The position numbers were made by a program, and so were the translations under genes. From NCBI RefSeq assembly GCF_016638705.1, contig NZ_CP067341.1, positions 4,467,501-4,531,500 on the forward strand: a stretch of DNA of 64,000 nucleotides, read 5' to 3'. The notes under the pieces were generated by a model that saw only the letters and a list, made by a program, of their open reading frames with translations, did not search any database and had not been told where the DNA came from. Position 1 is the stretch's first letter. Every line of letters begins with the position of its first letter. Positions 58,244 to 64,000 of this stretch are shown piece after piece. The stretch is from Lysinibacillus agricola (lineage in GTDB: Bacteria; Bacillota; Bacilli; Bacillales_A; Planococcaceae).

Positions 58244-59062
58244 ATGTGGAAACAGCATATAGTAGGAGCGGTCATCGCTACTTTTATTATTGCCGCGGCA
58301 ATTAGCTTTAATCCATATTCGGCTTCTGGCTCTGATGAATATAACTGGGGCTTTAAACGAGCGAAAAACGGTGAACAAGCAGAAGCTGGGGCACAGCTTG
58401 ATCAAGTAGTTGAGAAATATGGTGCAATTTATAAAGGAAAGCCTGATAAAAAAGTTGCTTATTTAACCTTTGATAACGGATATGAAAATGGGTTTACGGA
58501 AAGTATTTTGGATACTTTGAAGAAGGAAAATGCACCAGCTACCTTCTTTTTAACTGGTCATTATTTAGAGAGTGCCCCTGATTTAGTAAAACGCATGGTT
58601 AAAGATGGCCATACGATTGGCAATCATTCATATGGGCACCCAAATATGGCGAGACTAACGCCAGATGGTATGCGTGCAGAATGGAAAAAACTAGATGATA
58701 AGTTACGTGAATTGACAGGTATTGAACATACAACATATGCTCGCCCACCTGAAGGGACATTTAATGCGAAATTATTAGAGGTAGGAAATGCTGAAGGCTA
58801 TCGTCATATTTTTTGGTCTGTTGCCTTTAAGGATTGGGTAAGGGATCAACGTCGTGGCGCAGATTATGCGTATAATGCGCTGATGGAACAGCTTCACCCT
58901 GGCGCTGTTATTTTAATGCATACAGTTGCACAAGATAATGCAGAAGCACTCCCTATGTTTATTGCTGAAGCGAAAAAACAAGGCTATACATTTTTATCCC
59001 TTGACGATTTAGTTTTAGAATATGAAGATTTTCCTGTCGCTTTGCAATCATCTACTCCTTAG
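58244..59062 (+). CDS. pdaA: Delta-lactam-biosynthetic de-N-acetylase
   Basis: Polysaccharide deacetylase (CE4) of 272 aa with an N-terminal signal/anchor (IVGAVIATFIIAAAISF). It deacetylates N-acetylmuramic acid so muramic-delta-lactam can form in spore cortex, needed for germination. NodB motifs: TFDNGYENG, the metal-binding HTIGNHSYGHPNM, ARPPEGTFN and the late ILMHTVAQD. ATG at 58244 is chosen for its AAAGGA site over 58220. Sporulation promoter expected but not defined. Confidence 0.93.
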   Translation: MWKQHIVGAVIATFIIAAAISFNPYSASGSDEYNWGFKRAKNGEQAEAGAQLDQVVEKYGAIYKGKPDKKVAYLTFDNGYENGFTESILDTLKKENAPATFFLTGHYLESAPDLVKRMVKDGHTIGNHSYGHPNMARLTPDGMRAEWKKLDDKLRELTGIEHTTYARPPEGTFNAKLLEVGNAEGYRHIFWSVAFKDWVRDQRRGADYAYNALMEQLHPGAVILMHTVAQDNAEALPMFIAEAKKQGYTFLSLDDLVLEYEDFPVALQSSTP

Positions 59063-59106
59063 TTATAATGGGGAGATGATATTAAAAGAACAGGGACGTG
59101 GAACGC

Positions 59107-60486
59107 TTGACACAGCAAACAACAATGGAAGTAGGACAAAAATTTCCTCTAACAATAAAAAGACTTGGTATTAATGGTGAAGGTGTAGGCTTTTATAAGC
59201 GTAATGTCGTATTCGTAAAGGGCGCCATTCCTGGTGAAGAAATTACAGCACAAGTGACTAAAACACAGCGAAACTTTGCCGAAGCGGAAATATTAAACAT
59301 TCGCAAAGCTTCACAACATCGTCAGGAAGCCCCTTGCCCAGTTTACAACGAATGTGGCGGCTGTCAGCTTCAGCATATGACCTATGAAAAACAGCTAATT
59401 GAAAAGCGTGATATCGTTATTCAAGCATTAGAACGTTATGCCAAGCCTTTAGCTAACGGAGTTGAAGTTCGCAAAACTCTAGGAATGGATAATCCATGGA
59501 ATTATCGTAACAAAAGCCAGTTTCAAGTACGCAAAGAAGGTAAGCGGGTCTATGCAGGGCTATTTGCAGAAGGTAGTAACAAGTTACTGAACATCAATGA
59601 TTGCCTTGTCCAACATCCGATTACATCAAAAATTACAGTGGCAACACGTAAAATTTTACAAAAACTAAATATTACTATTTACGATGGTCGTACGCTTGAT
59701 GGCTTAGTACGTACGATTGTTGTACGTACAGGGATTCGTACTGGTGAAACACAAGTTGTGCTCGTAACAACACGTAAAGAAATTCCTCATCTAGCTGAGC
59801 TCGTTGCACGTATTAAAAAAATCGACCCAAGCATCGTATCGATCGCTCAAAATATTAACCGTGAGAAAACATCATTAATCTTTGGTGACGAAACAATTGT
59901 CCTCGACGGCAAAGAAACGATTCACGAAGAGCTTGGCGAATTAGCCTTTGATTTATCAGCTCGTGCCTTTTTCCAACTGAATCCAACACAAACCGTTCAT
60001 CTCTATGATGAAATCAAAAAAGCCGCAGCATTAACAGGCAAGGAAACAGTTGTTGATGCTTACTGCGGTGTTGGGACAATCGGTTTATGGCTAGCTGACA
60101 AAGCGAAAGAAGTTCGGGGAATGGATGTTATTCCAGAAAGCATTCAAGATGCACGTAAAAATGCACGTAACCATGGCTTCAAACATACAAAATACGCAGT
60201 CGGCACAGCAGAAAGTGTCTTAGCAAAATGGCGCAAGGAAGGATTTACACCAGATGTTATTACGGTAGATCCACCACGCACAGGTCTAGCACCAGAGTTT
60301 ATCCGCACTGTGTTGAAGCTAAAACCGAAGCGCTTTGTCTATACGTCTTGTAATCCTTCAACATTAGCGAAGGATTTAAATGAATTATCGAAGTTTTATG
60401 ATGTAGAGTATATTCAGCCCTTGGATATGTTTGCACAGACGGCGCAAGTGGAGTGCGTTGCGAAGCTTGTGTTGAAGAATAAATAA
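59107..60486 (+). CDS. rlmCD: 23S rRNA (uracil-C5)-methyltransferase RlmCD (YefA type)
   Basis: SAM-dependent RNA methyltransferase of 459 aa, making m5U747 and m5U1939 in 23S rRNA. N-terminal TRAM domain ([20 protein letters not shown]), 4Fe-4S cluster [17 protein letters not shown]-binding [16 protein letters not shown], catalytic Cys in [14 protein letters not shown] and base Glu near the C terminus. The start is uncertain: TTG at 59107 has better SD spacing than GTG at 59098. Confidence 0.93.
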   Translation: MTQQTTMEVGQKFPLTIKRLGINGEGVGFYKRNVVFVKGAIPGEEITAQVTKTQRNFAEAEILNIRKASQHRQEAPCPVYNECGGCQLQHMTYEKQLIEKRDIVIQALERYAKPLANGVEVRKTLGMDNPWNYRNKSQFQVRKEGKRVYAGLFAEGSNKLLNINDCLVQHPITSKITVATRKILQKLNITIYDGRTLDGLVRTIVVRTGIRTGETQVVLVTTRKEIPHLAELVARIKKIDPSIVSIAQNINREKTSLIFGDETIVLDGKETIHEELGELAFDLSARAFFQLNPTQTVHLYDEIKKAAALTGKETVVDAYCGVGTIGLWLADKAKEVRGMDVIPESIQDARKNARNHGFKHTKYAVGTAESVLAKWRKEGFTPDVITVDPPRTGLAPEFIRTVLKLKPKRFVYTSCNPSTLAKDLNELSKFYDVEYIQPLDMFAQTAQVECVAKLVLKNK

Positions 60487-60495
60487 TGATGAAGA

Positions 60496-60530
60496 AGGAC
60501 GCCTTGAGAATTCTCGAGGTGTCCTTTTCC
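60496..60530 (+). terminator. Intrinsic terminator of rlmCD
   Basis: AGGACGCCTTGAGAA folds on TTCTCGAGGTGTCCT with G-U pairs, then TTTTCC. Confidence 0.82.
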
Positions 60531-60593
60531 TTTACAATCGTTTTTATTTCCTCATTCATTTCATACGTAAACCAATGAGTTTTTACAGAAGTA

Positions 60594-60629
60594 AAACAGG
60601 CGTCTCCTAAAATTAAGAGACGCCTGTTT
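60594..60629. terminator. Strong hairpin, probable terminator of the 211-aa gene
   Basis: AAACAGGCGTCTC (60594-60606) pairs with GAGACGCCTGTTT (60617-60629), 13 bp. On the minus strand it lies about 310 nt after the stop of the 211-aa gene. Confidence 0.65.
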
Positions 60630-60936
60630 GTATATTATTTTTCTATGTAATGCACAGCTCCAGCTGCCTGGTGGATGACGGACGGTCCAGAAAAATCAAC
60701 ACCTTAACCAGTTGCCCAGGATTTAAAAGATTTTTATACTTTAAGTTTTTAGCTTTAATACGAAAGAACTTTGACACGTAAACTTTGGACTTTTACCTTT
60801 AACCTTTGAGCTTTCAACTCAGTTTGTTTTAAAGTATCCATTGTAGTAAGGCATGTTTAAGGTTTTAACTCGCACACATGCCTTGAAGCGCGAGCGACCT
60901 TTCGTTTTCCGTTTTCGCTAGGCCATGCATATTTAG
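60630..60936. other. Non-coding stretch without a recognised feature
   Basis: About 300 nt with low-complexity AC/CTTT-rich runs near 60730-60840 (ACTTTAAG, ACTTTTACCTTTAACC). I see no gene, tRNA or familiar repeat. Confidence 0.6.
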
Positions 60937-61572
60937 TTATGCTTGCACTTCAATAAATGTTGTTGCGTTTGATTCGGATAATACAGCGTCAACCTCAGAT
61001 TCGAATTCTTCAATTCGATTACTTAACGCTTCAATTTTCTTTTTAACATTCATTGGATCAATTAACTCGTACTCGTTTCTTTTCATAAATGTGTCCGTAT
61101 GTAATTTTACTTCTTCTGGAGATTGTTTATCTTTATTTCCTAATATATTAACTAAATACGTTTCTAGCTTTGCTGGCAACGCATCATTTTCTTTTGCAAC
61201 CGTATTTACAGCTGAACGATTTTGCTGTTGCATAACTTCTAACAGCTTCTTTTCATATTGAATGGACTGTTTACGTTCAATCGCCTCAGCTACAGTCATC
61301 TCTTCTTTTCCCACTATCACTTTTGTTATAGCATTGGACTCCACAACTAGCGCCTTAATTCGGTTGCGATAGTCAATTAAGCTAACTACTTTATCGTATG
61401 AGGCTTGCATTTGCTTTTCATATTCTTGAATCTCTACACCATTAATTTTGCTATTGCTTTTACGATTAGCTAACACTGAACTAACTTCATTCGTTGCTGC
61501 TTCAATGCGATGATTTAGCATCTTTAGTTCTGTTAATGCACGGTGAATCGATAATTTTTTATATTCAGTCAT
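60937..61572 (-). CDS. Uncharacterised coiled-coil protein, 211 aa
   Basis: Not recognised. It is soluble, basic/acidic and helical, with coiled-coil stretches at about residues 5-40 (LTELKMLNHRIEAATNEV), 45-75 and 180-205 (NVKKKIEALSNRIEEFESEVDAVL). The style recalls short phage-borne proteins, but no other phage gene is nearby. Separate unit with its own hairpin. No function proposed. Confidence 0.7.
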   Translation of the reverse strand: MTEYKKLSIHRALTELKMLNHRIEAATNEVSSVLANRKSNSKINGVEIQEYEKQMQASYDKVVSLIDYRNRIKALVVESNAITKVIVGKEEMTVAEAIERKQSIQYEKKLLEVMQQQNRSAVNTVAKENDALPAKLETYLVNILGNKDKQSPEEVKLHTDTFMKRNEYELIDPMNVKKKIEALSNRIEEFESEVDAVLSESNATTFIEVQA

Positions 61573-61673
61573 GATTTAATCTCCTCATAATAATTAGTCA
61601 TCTAAGCAAGTGTTCTTCTATTATATATTGATAGAAATTCAAAGTCCAAATATTACCTATCCTCTAATATCAT

Positions 61674-61702
61674 TTGATTTTATGAATGCTTGTCTGTATA
61701 AT
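61674..61702 (+). promoter_or_regulatory. SigmaA promoter of the candidate small RNA
   Basis: TTGATT (61674-61679), 17-nt spacer, perfect TATAAT (61697-61702); start expected near 61709-61711. Confidence 0.75.
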
Positions 61703-61710
61703 ATAATTCT

Positions 61711-61796
61711 AGGTGCCAAACCTATGTGACTTGGACGGAACATCCTTGTCACGCAAAGAACGCCATAACAGCACGGATTTGCTGGGCGTTTTTTTG
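61711..61796 (+). ncRNA. Candidate structured small RNA of about 86 nt
   Basis: A perfect-spacing sigmaA promoter is followed at once by AGGT-GCCAA-ACCT, a hairpin GTGAC (61726-61730)/GTCAC (61748-61752) with an inner GGA/TCC pairing, and an intrinsic terminator AACGCC (61759-61764)/GGCGTT (61785-61790) with a T-run. Loop CCAA (about 61716-61719) could pair with TTGG (61731-61734) as a pseudoknot, and GCAAA with TTTGC. No downstream gene on the same strand, so a trans-acting RNA or a stand-alone structured RNA is more likely than a riboswitch. I do not recognise a known family. Confidence 0.6.
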
Positions 61797-61973
61797 TTTT
61801 ATGAGCGGGAAGATGAGCCCCGCTCTTTTATTTTGCCTAAAATTTCACATTATGTAAAAGCTGAGCAATTCACTCGAGCAATAACTTCCCCTACCTGATT
61901 CAATCTTCTCTATACCCAAACGATTGACGCTCTTCCGTCCGCTTCAAGGATGATTTCCAAAAGACAAAGCCTC

Positions 61974-63152
61974 TTACATCGACACTAGTCGCTTATTTTT
62001 ATTTCGTCCAAATACTAACAAAACAATAGCTACAGCTAGCAAAAGCATCGCTACTAATAAAAGGAAGCTGTACTTTACATATTCTAAATAAACGCCACCT
62101 AAAAATGGCCCTGTTAAGCTACCGATACTAAGGGCAATGCCGCAAAGCAGATTTCCTGTTGGCAGTAGCTCTTTTGGTGTTAAATCTGCCATATAGGTAA
62201 TACCTAATGAAAACATCGAACCGACTAATGCACCTGTAAAGAAAAATGCTACGGCTACTGCCATTTGAGAATGCTCTAAAAAACTGGCAATCCCCAAAAT
62301 AATAGCCCCTCCAAACGAGCCGATCATCAAGACATAACGTCGTCCTATTTTATCTGCTATTGCACCAAGCGGCACCTGCGTTAAAATCCCACCAAATGTA
62401 AAGACTGATAACATAATCGGAATCATATTCACGTCAAAATCTTTACGTAAAGCATAAACTGGGAACAAAGCATTTAAAGCAGATTCTAAAAATCCATAAG
62501 CAAACGGGCCTAAAAATGCGATCCATCCAAATGCAATGGCTATTTTATAACGATGCCAGCCTCTTGCATGTAAGTCTCTCGTTAAACGTTCTGGTTTTTC
62601 ATTTTGTAAAAAGAATACAAAAGCCCATGCAAATAAACACATAGCTGATGACACAATAAACGGTAATGCTTCTGTAACTTGTATAAGTTTCACCATTAAA
62701 GGTCCGACTGCAAAGCCTGTACTAAAGGACAAGCCGTAAATGGCCATACCCTTTCCTAAGCTTTTATGATCTGTGGTGCTTGTAATCCACGTTTGTGTTG
62801 CAAAGTGTAATGCATGATCTCCTACTCCAATGAGTAAGCGAAGGACAAACCAGAAAGTCACACTTTTCCATAAAGGAAATATTAGCAGTGAAGCAAACAC
62901 AAGTGCACCGCCAATTAAAATAATCGGTTTATAGCCCCATTTTCGTAATGGCTGCTCGATAAATGGGGAGATTAATAAAGTTCCTATGTATAGACCTGTT
63001 GCATTCAATCCGTTCAACGCGGAAGATACCCCATCACGTTCGAAAATAATTGAAATTAGCGGTAAAAGCATCCCTTGTGAAAAGCCTGAAATAGACACAA
63101 TTAACACTAGAATGGCAAATCTTTTTTTGCTGTAATCTGAGAAGTATGTCAT
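61974..63152 (-). CDS. MFS transporter
   Basis: A 12-helix major facilitator of 392 aa. Signature loop between helices 2 and 3 is degenerate (EQPLRKWGYKPIILIGG); the second-half loop GAIADKIGRRYVLMIG is clear. The sequence fits drug or small-molecule exporters (YfkF-like, DHA1 group) but no substrate can be given. ATG at 63152 is chosen (GGAGG 6 nt upstream); a longer frame from 63218 reads through the leader hairpin. Confidence 0.9.
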   Translation of the reverse strand: MTYFSDYSKKRFAILVLIVSISGFSQGMLLPLISIIFERDGVSSALNGLNATGLYIGTLLISPFIEQPLRKWGYKPIILIGGALVFASLLIFPLWKSVTFWFVLRLLIGVGDHALHFATQTWITSTTDHKSLGKGMAIYGLSFSTGFAVGPLMVKLIQVTEALPFIVSSAMCLFAWAFVFFLQNEKPERLTRDLHARGWHRYKIAIAFGWIAFLGPFAYGFLESALNALFPVYALRKDFDVNMIPIMLSVFTFGGILTQVPLGAIADKIGRRYVLMIGSFGGAIILGIASFLEHSQMAVAVAFFFTGALVGSMFSLGITYMADLTPKELLPTGNLLCGIALSIGSLTGPFLGGVYLEYVKYSFLLLVAMLLLAVAIVLLVFGRNKNKRLVSM

Positions 63153-63522
63153 CTTTTCCTCCAACATCAAGTCATTCTTCCAAATAACAGCATACCAAAA
63201 AGCCTTAGCGCTCACCACATGTGATTTTACGCTAAGGCCTAACTAACACTTATCTCCATTTAATTGTATAAACACGAATTTCGGCTTTTACATTGGCCGA
63301 GTACTTGTTTAAACTCCCTCCTTTTCGAGTTAGAGTTTTTTTGGATTTTTTAAATCAACTCCTTTAACTTTTCTTAATATTAATTTAACACACACACTCA
63401 ATATTGTAAATATTCCGTCTATTGATTTTTACAAAATAATCGCTAAGTCCTAGGTGTTTACCTAAGCATTGAAATTTAGTCCCAAATCAGCTACGATGGA
63501 GGGGACGAAATGAGGTGTATGT
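63153..63522. other. Divergent intergenic region with leader of the MFS gene
   Basis: Contains the terminator-like leader hairpin of the MFS gene (63195-63240), an AGGAGG-like site near 63320 and AT-rich promoter DNA for both sides. No gene above 30 codons is convincing. Confidence 0.6.
63195..63240 (-). promoter_or_regulatory. Possible transcription attenuator in the MFS leader
   Basis: On the minus strand GCCTTAGCG (63230-63238) pairs with CGCTAAGGC (63202-63210), followed by five T, about 45 nt before the MFS start. This is a complete intrinsic terminator in a 5' leader. Confidence 0.55.
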
Positions 63523-63708
63523 ATGTCAAATCCAATCACTGATAAAAAGCAGCAAGTAAATTACTTAAAAGAGCGTCTTGAAATATTTTTAGAAGTTTTA
63601 GATGCGATTGACCCTGAAACAACTGAATTAGAGGATATTGATCGTTTAATTCAAATGATGGATGATTTAGAAGATAAAATGGAGCAATTTAACGCTCGTG
63701 AACAATAA
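63523..63708 (+). CDS. SE1561 family protein, 61 aa
   Basis: A small acidic helical protein, MSNPITDKKQQVNYLKERLE, then DAIDPETTELEDIDRLIQMMD. It matches the SE1561 family found across Staphylococcus and Bacillales, function unknown. Predicted as two helices joined by a DPETTELED turn. Its own transcription unit; a terminator lies about 190 nt downstream beyond a repeat element. Confidence 0.88.
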   Translation: MSNPITDKKQQVNYLKERLEIFLEVLDAIDPETTELEDIDRLIQMMDDLEDKMEQFNAREQ

Positions 63709-63718
63709 TTACTAATCA

Positions 63719-63890
63719 ATTTCGCCTTGGCGTAATTGCGTCCGGATTTTGAATTGTGCTTGCACAATTTATTCCTATCAAAATCCGTTACATCCGCCGG
63801 AGGCTTTATCTTCATTCATCACCAACTTCTGAGGTAGAAATCTTTTGTAACTGACGCTTCGCTTTCGCACAGAAAAAATTTGTTGAATGA
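63719..63890 (+). repeat. Hairpin-rich intergenic element, copy 4, divergent with compensatory changes
   Basis: Hairpin 1 AATTTCGCC/GGCGTAATT; hairpin 2 outer GGATTTTGA (63744-63752) with TCAAAATCC (63778-63786), inner ATTGTGC (63753-63759) with GCACAAT (63762-63768). Followed by ACATCCGCCGGAGGC and one CGCTTCGCTTTCGCACAG unit. Confidence 0.85.
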
Positions 63891-63894
63891 AGAT

Positions 63895-63935
63895 AAAAGC
63901 AAGTGGAAGGCTCTATATCCACTTGCTTTTTTATC
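63895..63935 (+). terminator. Intrinsic terminator, probably of the SE1561 gene
   Basis: AAAAGCAAGTGGA (63895-63907) with TCCACTTGCTTTT (63918-63930), then TTATC. Confidence 0.8.
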
Positions 63936-64000
63936 TTCTGTTATTTAAATTAATAGCAATCCCAATTATATAGAACTTTACTAAAATCCTTATGTTTCAG

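Larger units (their letters stand above)
61573..61973. other. Intergenic region with an orphan transcription unit
   Basis: Contains the promoter and upstream region of the 211-aa gene, the candidate small RNA (61711-61796) and a second hairpin GAGCGGG/CCCGCTC (about 61803-61826) followed by TTTTATTTT. No believable coding sequence. Confidence 0.75.

Noticed and set aside
61713..61898. 61-aa ORF over the small RNA candidate
   Set aside because: It crosses two terminators and has no ribosome site; promoter-terminator structure explains the region better.

Overview
The window looks like a low-GC, endospore-forming Firmicute close to Lysinibacillus (Planococcaceae/Bacillaceae). Evidence: a gamma-type small acid-soluble spore protein, the spore-cortex deacetylase PdaA, menaquinone genes, a Bacillus trnB-type tRNA array, and long synteny with Bacillus subtilis (yfhF-recX-yfhH-yfhJ, yfhP-mutY-sspE-ygaC-ygaD, ygaE-hemL-bcp, perR-ygzB-ygxA-rrn). 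Genus assignment is inference; the 16S sequence is present and would settle it.

Layout. 1-4.9 kb: end of an amidohydrolase gene, an AroM-type gene, two small membrane proteins coupled to yidD, a zinc-binding lipoprotein (znuA/adcA) with a Zur-like operator, and a transglutaminase-fold protein. 5.9-14.5 kb: menaquinone cluster menF-menD-menH-menB-menE (minus) with menA divergent (plus); menC is not here. 14.5-19.3 kb: M19 dipeptidase, YteA zinc-finger protein, MerR/TipAS regulator, diaminopropionate ammonia-lyase and an NAD(P)-binding protein, then an IS30 remnant. 20-22 kb: a 5S rRNA plus 20-tRNA array with its own promoter but no 16S or 23S. 22.5-27.2 kb: NAD synthesis (nifS divergent from nadB-nadC-nadA). 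27.3-34.6 kb: a complete rRNA operon (16S-23S-5S-20 tRNAs, minus strand), whose tail nearly duplicates the first array. 34.6-41 kb: ygxA, ygzB, perR, a 2-hydroxyacid dehydrogenase, bcp, hemL and ygaE. 41-43 kb: small membrane proteins, an orphan lipoprotein and a decayed Mrr-like nuclease. 43-49 kb: a complete oligopeptide/dipeptide ABC transporter. 49.4-57 kb: ygaD, ntdP, sspE, mutY, yfhP, yfhJ, yfhH and recX. 57-64 kb: yfhF, pdaA, rlmCD, an unknown coiled-coil protein, a candidate small RNA, an MFS transporter and an SE1561-family protein.

How the genes work together: MenF, MenD, MenH, MenB, MenE and MenA supply menaquinone for respiration. NadB, NadA and NadC make nicotinate mononucleotide from aspartate, with NifS the likely builder of the NadA Fe-S cluster. 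PerR and Bcp belong to the peroxide response. SspE, PdaA and MutY protect or mature spores and DNA.

The most unusual content is intergenic. Three arrays of unrelated sequence (between menE and menB, between ntdP and sspE, and upstream of recX) share one architecture: units of 21 nt, with occasional 18-20 nt units. A hairpin-rich repeat family shows compensatory base changes between copies. A TIR-bounded, MITE-like family lies in at least three places. There is also an orphan promoter-hairpin-terminator unit that looks like a small RNA gene.
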